Part shown: positions 1 through 12,199 of the stretch, piece by piece
How the letters are laid out: each line of letters begins with the position of its first letter
Position numbering within the stretch: position 1 is the stretch's first letter
DNA from: Alcanivorax sp.
Lineage (GTDB): Bacteria; Pseudomonadota; Gammaproteobacteria; Pseudomonadales; Alcanivoracaceae
Assembly (NCBI RefSeq): GCF_002726155.1
Contig: NZ_PBSH01000036.1
Coordinates: 28,821 to 92,820, forward strand
Length of the DNA stretch: 64,000 nucleotides
Direction of reading: 5' to 3'
The notes under the pieces: generated by a model
Databases searched by the model: none
Told to the model about the DNA's origin: nothing
Seen by the model: only the letters and a program-made list of their open reading frames with translations
Translations under genes and position numbers: made by a program

Positions 1-231
1 GGTGCAGCATTCGGACAGGCCACAACCTTGTGGCTTACGCCCCCTGCCCTTGCCACGCTAAAACTGTGCCCTAACGACACCCTGATGCAACTCACTGACT
101 TCGGTGTGCGCTGCGTGACCGAAAAACCGGGACGCGAGGAAAACACACCCTGCCCGGTGAGCGCCGACCCGCTCGGGTATGATGAGCTGCTATCATTACG
201 CACCCAATGCGATCAGATTCTGGTGTTCTGA
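1..231 (+). CDS. tusC: TusC/DsrF-like sulfurtransferase subunit, C-terminal part (truncated by window start)
   Basis: Frame 1 is open from base 1; C-terminus '...CDQILVF*' resembles the TusC terminus (YDVILRF); directly followed by a TusB-like ORF. Confidence 0.65.
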   Translation, partial: GAAFGQATTLWLTPPALATLKLCPNDTLMQLTDFGVRCVTEKPGREENTPCPVSADPLGYDELLSLRTQCDQILVF

Positions 232-486
232 ATGTTGCACCTGCTTGGCTTTTCCCCCGACGATGACAACACGCGCCAGCGCTTCTCGGCGCTTTATACC
301 CCTGGCGACATTTGCGTCTTCACCGATGCGGGCCTGTTACTTGCAACACGGCTGGAACTGAAAGGAGATGGCTACCTGCTGGCGCATGCCTCCTTACAAC
401 TCCCGGACAGCGCCCTGCCAGTGATAGATCATGCTGGTCTGATCACACTGATAGCCGAACACGGCCCGTGCACCAGCTGGTATTGA
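232..486 (+). CDS. tusB: TusB/DsrH-like sulfur relay protein
   Basis: 84 aa ORF MLHLLGFSPDD..., starts immediately after tusC; ends CTSWY. Confidence 0.65.
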   Translation: MLHLLGFSPDDDNTRQRFSALYTPGDICVFTDAGLLLATRLELKGDGYLLAHASLQLPDSALPVIDHAGLITLIAEHGPCTSWY

Positions 487-543
487 AACGCTTCCACGTA
501 CCATGCTTCACGCAACACGCCTTAAACCCGATGAGATGGAATC

Positions 544-1533
544 ATGACTGAACATGCTTTTGCGCCTTTCGTTCGCACCCTGGGCCGCGGCAAACGCGCC
601 CGCCGCAGCCTCACCCGCGAAGAAGCCCGTGAGGCCATGCAGGCCATCCTCGACGGAAACGTGGAAGATATTCAGCTGGGCGCTTTCCTGATGCTGTTGC
701 GGGTAAAAGAAGAAACACCGGATGAGCTGGCCGGGTTTCTTGATGCCTGCCGACCCGCCTGCTACCAGGCCCTTGCCGAGCTGCCCCATGTGGAACTGGA
801 CTGGCCCAGCTATGCCGGCAAGAAAAAGCACCACCCTTGGTACCTGCTGGCAACAGTGCTACTGGCCAGCAACGGCATCCGCACTTTTCTCCATGGCGGA
901 CCGGCGCACACTCCCAATCGCGTGTATACCGATCAGCTCCTGCCGCAACTGGGCCTGCCCGTTGCGCAAACCGTCGCTGAAGCGCACGCACACCTTGAAG
1001 AACACGGGCTGGCGTACCTGCCCCTGGAACAGTTCTGCCCGGCACTGGCACGGATGCTCACGCTGCGTTACTTCCTGGGCCTGCGCTCGCCAATCAACAC
1101 CCTGGCCCGCAGCCTCAACCCTGCCCAGGCACCACTGTCCATGCAGAGTGTTTTCCACCCGGCTTACATCGAGCTACATCAAGGGGCGGCCACGCTGGCC
1201 GGTGATCGGGACCTGCTCCTGTTCAAGGGCGAAGGCGGCGAGCTGGAAATCCGCCCGGATGCACGTACCGCCATTCAAGGCATTCGCCATGGCGAGGCAC
1301 TGCAAAGCGCAGTGATTGATAGCGCCATGCCTCGACAAACACCACCGGGCGACCCCAGTGCAGACACAGTTTTAAAGGTATGGCGCGGCGAAACCCGTGA
1401 TGAGTACGGTGAACAAGCGGTTATTCATACCGTGGCCGTGGCGCTGTGGGGGCTCGACAAGGCGGACTCCCTGGAGGGTGCGCGCAAAGATGCCGCAGCA
1501 CTGTGGGAAAACCGCGATAAGACACGGCTTTAA
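544..1533 (+). CDS. YbiB-like glycosyl transferase / anthranilate phosphoribosyltransferase-fold protein
   Basis: 329 aa; EEAREAMQAILDGNVEDIQLGAFLMLLRVKEET and HGGPAHTPNR motifs of the TrpD2/YbiB family; position before cysG. Confidence 0.75.
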   Translation: MTEHAFAPFVRTLGRGKRARRSLTREEAREAMQAILDGNVEDIQLGAFLMLLRVKEETPDELAGFLDACRPACYQALAELPHVELDWPSYAGKKKHHPWYLLATVLLASNGIRTFLHGGPAHTPNRVYTDQLLPQLGLPVAQTVAEAHAHLEEHGLAYLPLEQFCPALARMLTLRYFLGLRSPINTLARSLNPAQAPLSMQSVFHPAYIELHQGAATLAGDRDLLLFKGEGGELEIRPDARTAIQGIRHGEALQSAVIDSAMPRQTPPGDPSADTVLKVWRGETRDEYGEQAVIHTVAVALWGLDKADSLEGARKDAAALWENRDKTRL

Positions 1534-1540
1534 GGACCGC

Positions 1541-1655
1541 TGTCGGATTACGCCTTTCAGGCTCTCTGTACCCTTGGGTAAATCTGACCTACAAAACCGT
1601 GCTCTGTAGATCGGGTTTACCCAAGGGCGCAGAGAGGCGTAACCGTAAACCGACA
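1541..1655. repeat. Imperfect palindromic intergenic element (MITE/REP-like)
   Basis: Left arm tgtcggattacgcctttcaggctctctgtacccttgggtaaatctgacctac; right arm reverse complement tgtcggtttacggttacgcctctctgcgcccttgggtaaacccgatctac; near copy at 27505. Confidence 0.75.
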
Positions 1656-1664
1656 TGGATCTTT

Positions 1665-3050
1665 TCAGGGTTTAAACCAGCCGAACCTGGGATGCAGGCT
1701 GACCACGCTGCCCACGATAATCAATGTCGGCGCGTGGATTTCCCGGCCTTCTATATCGTCCGGAAGCTGATTCAGGGTGCCGGTAATCACCTCTTGCAGG
1801 TTGGTGGTACCCCGTGACACCAGCGCGATCGGCGTATCACCCGCACGGCCATGGGCGATCAGCTGGCTGCAGATTTGCCGCAAGCCCACCAGCCCCATGT
1901 AGAACACCACCGTCTCGGTTTCGCTGACCAAATGCTCCCAATCCAGATCCACCGAGCCATCCTTGCGGTGCCCGGTCACAAAGCGCACAGACTGGGCATG
2001 ATCACGGTGTGTCAGTGGAATACCGGCGTAGGAAGCACAGCCACTGGCGGCAGTAATCCCCGGCACCACCTGGAAGTCGATGCCCTCAGCCACAATCAGG
2101 TCAATTTCTTCACCACCCCGGCCGAAGATGAACGGGTCCCCGCCCTTCAGGCGGCACACCTTCTTCCCCTGTTTAGCGTAATGGACCAGCAATTCATTGA
2201 TGTTGTCCTGGGGCAGCGCGTGTTTATCGCGGGCCTTGCCCACGTACACCAGCTCCGCATCCCGGCGGGCCAGATCCACGATCCCCTTGCCCACCAGGCG
2301 GTCGTACAGCACCACGTCGGCTTTTTGCAGCAACCGCAGTGCCCGGAAGGTCAGCAAGTCCGGATCCCCCGGCCCGGCGCCCACCAGGTACACTTCGCCT
2401 CGACTCAGGGTGGCCGCATCAGCGGATTCGATGGCGGCAGCCAGCATGGCTTCCGCTTCGCTGTCCTTGCCCGCCAGCACTTTCTCCACCACCGGGCTAT
2501 CCAGGGTCTGTTCCCAGAACAGGCGCCGCGCGCCGATATTGTCGAGTTTTTCTTTCAGCGGCTGACGGAAGCGGGCCATCAGGTCGGCCAGTCGCCCCCA
2601 GCGAGCCGGCAAGGACGATTCCAGCTGGGCACGTAGCTTACGCGCCAGCACCGGTGACGCGCCGGAGGAACTGATACTGATCAGCACCGGGGAACGGTCA
2701 ACAATGGCAGGGAAGATGAAATCACCCAGCGACGGATCATCCACCACATTCACCGGCAGGCCACGTTGCTGCGCCAAGCCGGCAATCTGGGCATTAGTGT
2801 CGCGATCATCCGTGGCACAGATGACCAGTGCTACTCCGTCCAGATCCGCACTCGCAAACGCACGATCCACACAGGAGCCGCCACTTTGCACCACAATATC
2901 GCGCAGCTCATCGCACACATTCGGGGCAGCAACATTCACAACCGCACCCGAACGATGCAGAAGGCGCCCTTTACGCAGCGCCACTTCGCCGCCGCCAGCC
3001 AGCAGAGCCACTTTGCCCTGCAAACGCCAACTGATCGGTAAAAAATCCAT
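1665..3050 (-). CDS. cysG: Siroheme synthase (precorrin-2 dehydrogenase/ferrochelatase + uroporphyrin-III C-methyltransferase)
   Basis: 461 aa; [73 protein letters not shown]. Confidence 0.95.
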   Translation of the reverse strand: MDFLPISWRLQGKVALLAGGGEVALRKGRLLHRSGAVVNVAAPNVCDELRDIVVQSGGSCVDRAFASADLDGVALVICATDDRDTNAQIAGLAQQRGLPVNVVDDPSLGDFIFPAIVDRSPVLISISSSGASPVLARKLRAQLESSLPARWGRLADLMARFRQPLKEKLDNIGARRLFWEQTLDSPVVEKVLAGKDSEAEAMLAAAIESADAATLSRGEVYLVGAGPGDPDLLTFRALRLLQKADVVLYDRLVGKGIVDLARRDAELVYVGKARDKHALPQDNINELLVHYAKQGKKVCRLKGGDPFIFGRGGEEIDLIVAEGIDFQVVPGITAASGCASYAGIPLTHRDHAQSVRFVTGHRKDGSVDLDWEHLVSETETVVFYMGLVGLRQICSQLIAHGRAGDTPIALVSRGTTNLQEVITGTLNQLPDDIEGREIHAPTLIIVGSVVSLHPRFGWFKP

Positions 3051-3178
3051 GCTTGCTCCCGGTAAACGCCGGACGCTAGATGCATGACGCCTGACGCAAA
3101 CAGCATAAACCCGGCGTTACAGGTTTGCCATACGGCGACACGCATTGTCGCAGCCGCCGTCGTTGCGCCAGAACAGCC

Positions 3179-4468
3179 TTACTTCAGGCGTTCCAGACCT
3201 CTCATGTAGGGACGCAATGCCTCAGGCACGGTCACGGAACCATCTTCGTTTTGATAGTTCTCCAGAATTGCCACCAGCGTACGCCCTACTGCCAGGGCAG
3301 ACCCATTCAAAGTGTGTACCAATTCCGGCTTGCCGGTTTCCGGGTTACGCCAGCGAGCCTGCATGCGGCGTGACTGGTAGTCCTGGAAGTTGGAGCAGGA
3401 CGAAATTTCCCGGTAACACTGCTGACTGGGGAGCCAGACTTCGATGTCATAGGTTTTGGACGAGGAAAAGCCCAGATCACCGCCACACAGGATCACCACT
3501 CGGTACGGCAAATCCAGCTTCTGTAGTACGGCTTCCGCATGCCCAGTGAGCGCCTCCAACGCCGCATCGGATTCCTCCGGGCGTACCATCTGCACCAGTT
3601 CGACCTTTTCGAACTGGTGCTGGCGGATCATGCCGCGGGTATCCCTGCCGTGACTCCCTGCCTCGGAACGAAAGCACGGCGTGTGGCAGGTGTAGCGACG
3701 CGGCATGGTGTCCGCTTCAAGAATCTCGTCCGCCGCCAGATTGGTCACCGGCACTTCCGCGGTAGGGATCAGGTATAGCTCTCGCTCTCCTTCCATCTTG
3801 AACAGGTCTTCCGCGAATTTAGGCAGCTGCCCTGTGCCGCGCAGGGCTTCCGGCCCGACCAGAAACGGCACATACACTTCCTGATAACCGTGTTCATCGC
3901 TGTGCATGTCGAGCATGAAATCGATCAGCGCCCGATGCATGCGAGCCAACCCGCCACTCATCACAGAGAACCGGGCGCCGGACAGTTTGGCCGCGCGCTC
4001 GAAGTCCAGCCCGCCGTCCAGGGCTTCACCCACATCCACGTGATCTTTGGGTTCAAACGGCAGCACCTTCGGAGTGCCCCACTGGCGCACTTCAACGTTG
4101 TCGTCTTCGTCATTACCCGCCGGCACCGCATCTTGCGGCACATTGGGAATGCCCATCAGAAATTCACGAATGTCTTCCTGAATCGCCTTGGCGCTGGCCA
4201 CTTCCCGGTCGAGCTCAGCATCAATGGTTTGCAGGGTGTCGGCCACCTGTGCCTTCGCCTCTTCCACAGCCATACCGGACTTGATCAGTTCGCCCACCTG
4301 CTTGGAGGCTTTTTTGCGGTCAGCCTGCAACTCCTGGGAACGGATGTCGGCCTGCTTGCGCTTGGCATCCAGCGACGCAAACGCGTCCAGGTCCAGGGTG
4401 TAACCGCGTTTGCTCAGCGCCGTCTTGATCGCTTCGCCGTCCTGCCGCAGGGCACGAATATCCAGCAT
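3179..4468 (-). CDS. serS: Seryl-tRNA synthetase
   Basis: 429 aa; [10 protein letters not shown]..., class II motifs [46 protein letters not shown]. Confidence 0.97.
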   Translation of the reverse strand: MLDIRALRQDGEAIKTALSKRGYTLDLDAFASLDAKRKQADIRSQELQADRKKASKQVGELIKSGMAVEEAKAQVADTLQTIDAELDREVASAKAIQEDIREFLMGIPNVPQDAVPAGNDEDDNVEVRQWGTPKVLPFEPKDHVDVGEALDGGLDFERAAKLSGARFSVMSGGLARMHRALIDFMLDMHSDEHGYQEVYVPFLVGPEALRGTGQLPKFAEDLFKMEGERELYLIPTAEVPVTNLAADEILEADTMPRRYTCHTPCFRSEAGSHGRDTRGMIRQHQFEKVELVQMVRPEESDAALEALTGHAEAVLQKLDLPYRVVILCGGDLGFSSSKTYDIEVWLPSQQCYREISSCSNFQDYQSRRMQARWRNPETGKPELVHTLNGSALAVGRTLVAILENYQNEDGSVTVPEALRPYMRGLERLK

Positions 4469-4500
4469 GCTTCTTTTACTCCAAAATCAAAAAAAGGCAG

Positions 4501-4524
4501 AGTTGGAAGTTTAAACTTCCAACT
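4501..4524. repeat. 24-bp perfect palindrome
   Basis: agttggaagtttaaacttccaact equals its own reverse complement; lies between crcB stop and serS start. Confidence 0.85.
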
Positions 4525-4532
4525 TCCCCACG

Positions 4533-4940
4533 TTATTCAAAAATCAGTCGGCCCAGCGCCAATCCCGCTATGCCGAGCATCAGACAAACCGTCACCGACG
4601 CCACTGCATAGCCCGCAGCCAGCGAAAAGGCCCTGGCTTCCACCATGCGCACCAACTCAAACGAAAAGGTGGAAAAAGTCGTCAGGGCACCGAGCATGCC
4701 GGTCATCAAGGCCAGTCGCCACACGTCTCCCACCGGCAGACTGGCCAGCATGACCGCCAGTAGTCCAAACAGAAAACTGCCAGCCAGATTCACCCCGAAA
4801 GTAGCCCAGGGCCAGGCCGGCATCGCCGGAACCCCAACCCACAGGCTGGTACCAAAACGCAGACAGGCGCCAATAGCGCCGCCGCAGGCCACCGCAATCC
4901 AGGGCAGCATGCCGCCTTCCGTAATTGCTGATACCGACAT
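4533..4940 (-). CDS. crcB: CrcB/Fluc-type fluoride ion transporter
   Basis: 135 aa; GGAIGACLRFGTSLW, TFGVNLAGSFLFGLL, TTFSTFSFE. Confidence 0.93.
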   Translation of the reverse strand: MSVSAITEGGMLPWIAVACGGAIGACLRFGTSLWVGVPAMPAWPWATFGVNLAGSFLFGLLAVMLASLPVGDVWRLALMTGMLGALTTFSTFSFELVRMVEARAFSLAAGYAVASVTVCLMLGIAGLALGRLIFE

Positions 4941-6271
4941 TATTTTCCCTTCCCGTAACGGGTCCAGTCGCTGCTAGCGTTCAGCTCACGCAGGCGTGCC
5001 AACTTTTCCCCTACCTTGATTTCAAGCCCGCGATTTACCGGCTCGTAAAGACGGGTATTTTGCAGGCTCACCGGAAAGTAGTTTTCCCCGGCCACAAAGG
5101 CCTCGGGAAAATCATGGGCATAATGATACTCGGCACCGAAGCCTTCGTCTTTCATAAGCTGGGAGGGCGCATTACGCAGGTGCAGAGGCACTTCGTCGGT
5201 GGGCTGCTGGCGAACCAGCGCGCGCGCCTGGTTATAGGCGTTGTAGACCGCGTTACTTTTCGGCGCTACCGCCAGATAGGCAATGGCCTGAGCGATCGCC
5301 AGCTCCCCTTCCGGGCTCCCCAGACGTTCCTGTACATCCCAGGCCTGCAGGCAGAGAGTCAGTGCCCTCGGATCTGCGTTACCTATGTCTTCACTGGCCA
5401 TGCGCACGACGCGCCGGGCAATGTAGAGCGGGTCGCAACCGCCGTCCAGCATGCGCGCGAACCAGTACAGGGAAGCATCCGGATCCGAACCACGCACAGA
5501 CTTGTGCATGGCGCTGATCTGGTCATAGAACAGGTCGCCACCCTTGTCGAAACGGCGTACCGCGTCACGCAATACCTCGCGCATCAGCTCCGCATCAATT
5601 TGCGGCGTATCCATGTCGGCCAGGTCCGCAGCGACTTCGAGCATGTTCAGTAGCCGCCGGGCATCCCCGTCGGCGTAATTGAGTAGCAACTCCTGCGCCT
5701 CGGCATCCAGTTCCATGCCGTTAAGGCTTGGGTCATGCAGCGCCCGAGCCAGCAACCCGGTCAGATCTTCCGGCGCCAGCGCACGCAACCGGTATACCCG
5801 TGCTCGCGACAACAACGCATTGTTCAGCTCAAAAGACGGGTTTTCAGTGGTCGCGCCAATGAAGGTGATGGTCCCTTCCTCCACGTGGGGAAGGAATGCA
5901 TCCTGTTGGGCCTTGTTGAAGCGGTGCACCTCATCCACAAACAGGACAGTGCGTCGCCCCTGGCCCAGGCGAATCTGGGCCTGCTCAACCGCGGCGCGGA
6001 TATCCTTTACCCCGGAAAGCACAGCGGACAGCGTGATAAACGCAGCATCCACGGTTTGCGCCATGATCAACGCCAGGGTGGTTTTGCCGGTACCGGGCGG
6101 CCCCCACAGAATCATGGAGTGCAATTGGCCGCGATCCAGGGCCTGGCGTAGCGGCTTGCCCTCGCCTACCAGATGCTGCTGGCCTACATAGTCATCCAGA
6201 TGGGTGGGGCGCAGGCGCGCCGCCAGGGGCTGAGCCTGCTGGGCGGCATCGGCGGCAAAAAGATCGCTCAT
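4940..6271 (-). CDS. rarA: Replication-associated recombination protein A (AAA+ ATPase, RarA/MgsA)
   Basis: 443 aa; MILWGPPGTGKTTLA, VLFVDEVHRFNKAQQDAFLPHVE, ATTENPSFELN. Confidence 0.95.
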   Translation of the reverse strand: MSDLFAADAAQQAQPLAARLRPTHLDDYVGQQHLVGEGKPLRQALDRGQLHSMILWGPPGTGKTTLALIMAQTVDAAFITLSAVLSGVKDIRAAVEQAQIRLGQGRRTVLFVDEVHRFNKAQQDAFLPHVEEGTITFIGATTENPSFELNNALLSRARVYRLRALAPEDLTGLLARALHDPSLNGMELDAEAQELLLNYADGDARRLLNMLEVAADLADMDTPQIDAELMREVLRDAVRRFDKGGDLFYDQISAMHKSVRGSDPDASLYWFARMLDGGCDPLYIARRVVRMASEDIGNADPRALTLCLQAWDVQERLGSPEGELAIAQAIAYLAVAPKSNAVYNAYNQARALVRQQPTDEVPLHLRNAPSQLMKDEGFGAEYHYAHDFPEAFVAGENYFPVSLQNTRLYEPVNRGLEIKVGEKLARLRELNASSDWTRYGKGK

Positions 6272-6326
6272 GGAAAATGCCTACTGGTGACCGGGCCGCG
6301 GCCGGGAACTCCGGCCACAGCCTCAA

Positions 6327-6956
6327 TTACTGTTGTTGCTGAATGACATCCGTGCCTTCAGGCGGCTCGAAGTGGAACAGGTTGCTGTCGATGCCACCGT
6401 TCACGGTCAGACTCTTGAAGTCGATGACCGTCTGCTGGCCCAGTGCATCCTGCAGGCGCATGGATGCCGGCTCGCCGCCCTTGAAGGTCACATCCAGCTG
6501 GTCGAACAGCGGGTCCTGGCCTTTCGGCGTAAGCCGATACGTGACTTCGCCACCCTGATTATCACGTTCAGAAATACTGAATGCCTTGGCCACATCGGCA
6601 GGCTTGCCACCAAACAGCAGAGCCGGAGTTTGGCCCAGATCCTGGCTCAGGGGACGCACCACTACCTGTTCTAGGTCCTTGTCGTAAACCCAGACGGTTT
6701 TGCCGTCAGAGGCCGCCATCTGCTCGAAGGGAGACTCCGTGAGCCAGTAAAACTGGTTCCCGCGGGCCACCTGAAAACGGCCTGTGGCTTCCTGCATGTG
6801 CGTGCCGCCTTGATCCAGCACCACCTGCTCAAACTCCCCTTTCATGGACTTGAGTGCCTGCAGGCGATCCAGCAGATCATCCGTGGCGTCAGCCCATGCG
6901 GTAGACGCAAACAAGACAGCAGGCACCAACGTCAGACTCAACAGCAACTTCTTCAT
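6327..6956 (-). CDS. lolA: Outer-membrane lipoprotein carrier protein
   Basis: 209 aa with signal peptide; RLQALKSMKGEFEQ, VWVYDKDLEQVVVRPL. Confidence 0.93.
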   Translation of the reverse strand: MKKLLLSLTLVPAVLFASTAWADATDDLLDRLQALKSMKGEFEQVVLDQGGTHMQEATGRFQVARGNQFYWLTESPFEQMAASDGKTVWVYDKDLEQVVVRPLSQDLGQTPALLFGGKPADVAKAFSISERDNQGGEVTYRLTPKGQDPLFDQLDVTFKGGEPASMRLQDALGQQTVIDFKSLTVNGGIDSNLFHFEPPEGTDVIQQQQ

Positions 6957-6965
6957 TCAATCTCC

Positions 6966-9284
6966 TTATTTGACCGGCGGCGGCGCGATCACTTCGCGCT
7001 GGCCATTGTTACCGGCCTCGGTGACCACCCCTGCCATTTCCATGGCTTCCACCAGGCGGGCGGCACGGTTATAGCCAATTTTCAGTTTCCGCTGCACGGA
7101 CGAAATGGACGCACGGCGAGACTCGGTGACGATCGCCACTGCTTCATCGTAAAGCGGGTCATTCTCGTCATCGCTGCCGTCGCCGGCGCTTTCCATGCCA
7201 GGCATCGGTGCATTGAGGTCGCTGCCACCATCGAGAATTTCTTCCAGATAATTGGGCTCGCCGCGCTTGCGCCAATCGTCACAAACCCGGTGCACCTCTT
7301 CATCTGAGACAAAGGCGCCGTGAACACGTTCCGGAACACTGGTGCCGCCGGGCAAATAAAGCATGTCACCGTGGCCCAGCAGCTGCTCTGCCCCGCCCTG
7401 ATCCAGCACGGTACGGGAGTCAATTTTGGACGATACCTGGAAGCCGATGCGCGACGGCACGTTGGCCTTGATCAGGCCAGTGATCACATCCACTGACGGA
7501 CGCTGGGTGGCCAGAATCAGATGGATCCCGGCTGCCCGTGCTTTCTGGGCGATACGGGCGATCAGCTCTTCCACCTTCTTGCCCACGATCATCATCATGT
7601 CAGCAAATTCATCTATGACGATCACGATATAAGGCAGGTGCTCGGCCAGCGGCGCCTCCTCATCCAGATTCATTGGGTCATCCGGCTTCCACAGCGGGTC
7701 CTTCAGGGGCTCGCCTTTCTTCTTGGCGTCGTCCACCTTGCGGTTATAACCGGAGATATTCCGCACCCCCATGGAGGCCATCAGACGGTAACGACGCTCC
7801 ATTTCGCCCACACCCCAACGCAGCGCACCGGCCGCTTCCTTCATGTCGGTGACCACCGGGGTGAGCAAGTGCGGAATGCCATCGTAGACCGCCAGTTCCA
7901 GCATTTTGGGATCGATCAAAATCAGGCGAACATCATCCGGGCTGGATTTGAACAGCATGGACAGCAGCATGGCGTTTACGCCCACGGACTTACCGGAACC
8001 GGTGGTACCGGCCACCAGCAAATGGGGCATTTTGGCCAGATCGGCCATCACCGGGCCGCCGGAAATGTCCTTGCCCAGCGCCATGGTCAACGGCGACGGT
8101 GCCTGGTCAAACATCTGTGTGCCGACCACTTCCGTGAAGCGGATCATTTCCCGTTGTTCGTTGGGAATCTCGATCCCCACGGTGGTCTTGCCGGGAATGA
8201 CTTCCACCACACGCACGCTGATCACTGCCAGGGAACGGGCCAGATCCTTGGCCAAATTGGTGATCTTGGAGACTTTAATGCCTGCTGCCGGCTGAATCTC
8301 GAAGCGGGTAATCACCGGGCCAGGCTGCACCGCCACCACTTCCGCCTCGATATTGAAATCCTTGAGCTTGATTTCCAGCAGGCGAGACATGCCCTCCAGG
8401 GCCTCTTCAGAGTAACCGCCCGTGGATTCTTCCACCGCATCCAGCAGGCCTACAGGAGGCAGCTCACCGGACACTTCCGTGGTAAACAATTTCTGCTGTT
8501 TTTCTTTCTGAACCCGCGCGCTTTTTTCCACCGGCTTGGCGGGTTTGGCAATTTTCGGCGGGGTTCGCGTTTCTGCCTTTTTCTTCGCCTCGGTAATGAC
8601 CTTGGCGCGCTTCTCGTGGGCTTCTTTCTTCTGTCGCTGCTCTTCGCGCTGGCGTTTTCGTGCCTGCCACCAGGCCGGCACTTTCTCGATAGCACCGAGC
8701 ACCAGCGCGCCCAGCCCTTCAGCCAAAGCGATCCAGGACAAATCGGTAAAGATGGTCACGCCAATGAGAAACAGCGCTACCATCATCAAGGTACCGCCCA
8801 GCGGGTTGAACCCGGCCAGGGAGGCATCACCGACCTCATGACCGAGAATGCCCCCGGCGCCTTCCGGCAGCGTATCGCCCACGGTGAAATGCATGTATGA
8901 CAGCGCGGTGCCCGCCAGCATAGTCAGGATAAAGCCCACCAAACGCAGGCTGAACAGCGGCCAGCTCCCCGGCAACCCGGCATGACGCTCACGCAACACC
9001 TTACCGGCCCAAAAGCCCAACAGCACCGGAAACAGGTAGGCCATATAGCCAAACAGACCCAGCAGCAGGTCGGCGCTGAACGCCCCTACCCGCCCCATGG
9101 CATTGCGGACCGCATCCACGTTGCCCACATAGGACCAGCCGGGATCACGGCTATCGAAACTGATTAACGCCAGCAGCAGGTAAAGGGAAAAGGCAATCAG
9201 AGCAATCACCATGCCTTCCACCAAACCGCGTTTGAGATGGCGGGAAAACCCGGACTGTCCTTGCCCGGCAACCGTTTTACTCAC
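6966..9284 (-). CDS. ftsK: DNA translocase FtsK/SpoIIIE
   Basis: 772 aa; N-terminal TM segments, [22 protein letters not shown]-terminal gamma domain [24 protein letters not shown]. Confidence 0.97.
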   Translation of the reverse strand: MSKTVAGQGQSGFSRHLKRGLVEGMVIALIAFSLYLLLALISFDSRDPGWSYVGNVDAVRNAMGRVGAFSADLLLGLFGYMAYLFPVLLGFWAGKVLRERHAGLPGSWPLFSLRLVGFILTMLAGTALSYMHFTVGDTLPEGAGGILGHEVGDASLAGFNPLGGTLMMVALFLIGVTIFTDLSWIALAEGLGALVLGAIEKVPAWWQARKRQREEQRQKKEAHEKRAKVITEAKKKAETRTPPKIAKPAKPVEKSARVQKEKQQKLFTTEVSGELPPVGLLDAVEESTGGYSEEALEGMSRLLEIKLKDFNIEAEVVAVQPGPVITRFEIQPAAGIKVSKITNLAKDLARSLAVISVRVVEVIPGKTTVGIEIPNEQREMIRFTEVVGTQMFDQAPSPLTMALGKDISGGPVMADLAKMPHLLVAGTTGSGKSVGVNAMLLSMLFKSSPDDVRLILIDPKMLELAVYDGIPHLLTPVVTDMKEAAGALRWGVGEMERRYRLMASMGVRNISGYNRKVDDAKKKGEPLKDPLWKPDDPMNLDEEAPLAEHLPYIVIVIDEFADMMMIVGKKVEELIARIAQKARAAGIHLILATQRPSVDVITGLIKANVPSRIGFQVSSKIDSRTVLDQGGAEQLLGHGDMLYLPGGTSVPERVHGAFVSDEEVHRVCDDWRKRGEPNYLEEILDGGSDLNAPMPGMESAGDGSDDENDPLYDEAVAIVTESRRASISSVQRKLKIGYNRAARLVEAMEMAGVVTEAGNNGQREVIAPPPVK

Positions 9285-9633
9285 GCCTTGCCCCTCAATA
9301 AAGTCAAACTATTGGATAAAGAATAGCTGATAACGGATTGAAATTATTGCGATTGTAGTCAATCACAGTGAGGGCGGCCAGCTTTGCCCCTCCCGGTGTT
9401 CCCGGGCGCACGGCATTATCGCACAAAATAGCGGCAATCTGCGGCTCGCCCCCCGGGCAGTCACCTCTTCCTATCGCACTAATAGCCCATGATCAGGCTT
9501 CACGACGACCCGGTTTTACGGTAGTTTTCACTGCCTTGAATGTGCAGGCTTTGCCCCCACAGTTGGACACGTAAGGACGGACGCGGCATTACGTGCCCAC
9601 CCACCTGCCCAACCTATATATTTACTGGAGTAA

Positions 9634-10584
<951 letters not shown>

Positions 10585-10604
10585 TAGACCCGGAGGGCCA
10601 CCGC

Positions 10605-11321
10605 ATGGTGCCATGGCTGGAAGCTGGGGAGCCTTTCCCTGATACCCGCCTCGCCCTCACCGACCCGGACGGCCTGCTGGCTGCCGGGTCGGATCTCCAC
10701 CCGCAAACCCTGCTGCAGGCGTATTCCGCCGGCATCTTCCCCTGGTACAACGCGGAAACCCAACCCATTCTGTGGTGGAGTCCGGCGCCCCGCTGTGTGA
10801 TCTGGCTGGAGCAGCTGCATGTCAGCCGCAGCCTGTCCCGGCATCTACGTCAGGCGGATTTCACCGTCACCGTTGATCGCGACTTTGAAACAGTGATGCG
10901 CACCTGCGCCGCCCCGCGCCAGGGCGAACCCGGTACCTGGATCAGCGAGGAAGTAATAGAGGCCTACTGCCGATTACACCAACTTGGCTACGCCCACAGC
11001 GTGGAAATCTGGCAAAACGGCACCCTGGCGGGCTGCTTGTACGGCATTCAGCTGGGCCAGGTATTTTTTGGTGAATCCATGGCCTCGCCCCAGCGCAATG
11101 GCTCCAAAGTAGCACTGGTGGTGCTGCGCAACCTGGCCCGCACACTGGATATCCGCCTGCTTGATGCCCAGATCGAGAACCCTCATCTCATCTCCATGGG
11201 GGCCGAGATGATCCCCCGCGACGCCTTTGAGCGATGCCTTCGGGACTGGATTCCGGCCCAGCCCGCTCCTGTTCCCTGGCCAGATGGCCGGTTCGACTGG
11301 GCCACTCTGCAAGCCCTGTAA
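10605..11321 (+). CDS. aat: Leucyl/phenylalanyl-tRNA--protein transferase
   Basis: 238 aa; QAYSAGIFPWYN, PILWWSPAPRCV, FFGESMASPQRNGSKVAL. Confidence 0.95.
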   Translation: MVPWLEAGEPFPDTRLALTDPDGLLAAGSDLHPQTLLQAYSAGIFPWYNAETQPILWWSPAPRCVIWLEQLHVSRSLSRHLRQADFTVTVDRDFETVMRTCAAPRQGEPGTWISEEVIEAYCRLHQLGYAHSVEIWQNGTLAGCLYGIQLGQVFFGESMASPQRNGSKVALVVLRNLARTLDIRLLDAQIENPHLISMGAEMIPRDAFERCLRDWIPAQPAPVPWPDGRFDWATLQAL

Positions 11322-11370
11322 TCCGCATGTCAGGCTTTTTAGCCCTCCTGCCCTGAGCTACACTTGCACC

Positions 11371-12099
11371 ATGACTGACTTGTCCACGCTGCGCTTTTTC
11401 CGCACACCCGCCCATAGCTGCAGCTACCTGGAAGACCGCCAGGCCTCCACACTGTTTGTGGACCCGCAGGCCCAGCTATCACCGGAGCTCTATAGCGAAT
11501 TGAGCCTGCTGGGGTTTCGCCGCAGCGGTGATTATCTGTATCGCCCGCATTGCGATAGCTGCAATGCCTGCATTCCTGCCCGGGTCCGCGTGGATGACTT
11601 CCGGCCGCGCCGGCGCCATCGTCGCATCCTCAAGAATAACGCCGACCTGGCGGTGAACCGGGAGCCGGCCCGCTTCAGTCGCGAGCTGTACAACCTTTAT
11701 GCCAGCTACATCAATGACCGCCATGGCGATGGCGACATGTACCCGCCCTCGGAAGAACAGTTCACCAATTTTCTGACCTGCGAATGGGCCGACACCCATT
11801 TCTACGGATTTCGCCAGAAAGGCAAACTGCTAGCCGTGGCCGTCACCGACCAGCTCGACGATGGGCTCTCTGCGGTGTACACCTTCTTTGATCCTGCCTT
11901 GCCCGAGCGCAGCCTTGGGGTCATGGCGCTGCTGTGGCAGATCGAACAGTGCCAGCGATTGCAGCTTCCTTACCTGTATCTGGGCTATTGGATTCGCCAA
12001 TGCCAGAAAATGAGCTACAAGAGCCAGTACCGTCCACTGGAAATTCTCGCTAGCGGAAGCTGGAAAGAACACGCCGAGCCCAGTGATTCCGGGGGTTAA
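11371..12099 (+). CDS. bpt: Aspartate/glutamate leucyltransferase (arginyltransferase family)
   Basis: Start chosen at MTDLSTLRFFRTP, downstream of the track start; CSYLEDRQASTLFVDP, CDSCNACIPARV, LGYWIRQCQKMSYKSQY. Confidence 0.93.
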   Translation: MTDLSTLRFFRTPAHSCSYLEDRQASTLFVDPQAQLSPELYSELSLLGFRRSGDYLYRPHCDSCNACIPARVRVDDFRPRRRHRRILKNNADLAVNREPARFSRELYNLYASYINDRHGDGDMYPPSEEQFTNFLTCEWADTHFYGFRQKGKLLAVAVTDQLDDGLSAVYTFFDPALPERSLGVMALLWQIEQCQRLQLPYLYLGYWIRQCQKMSYKSQYRPLEILASGSWKEHAEPSDSGG

Positions 12100-12199
12100 G
12101 GCTTTCTCTGCACCCTTTTTCCAACTTCTTTTGCAGCCAAGGCCCTTTTACGGCACAATTGCGCGTCGCTAATAGCCGGTAACCCAAGGTATTTGTTGG

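Noticed and set aside
4940-4977. Fluoride riboswitch upstream of crcB
   Set aside because: The crcB start overlaps the rarA stop; no leader exists to hold a riboswitch.
7521-8900. 459-aa ORF antisense to ftsK
   Set aside because: Same pattern of spurious antisense ORF; ftsK is clearly the real gene.
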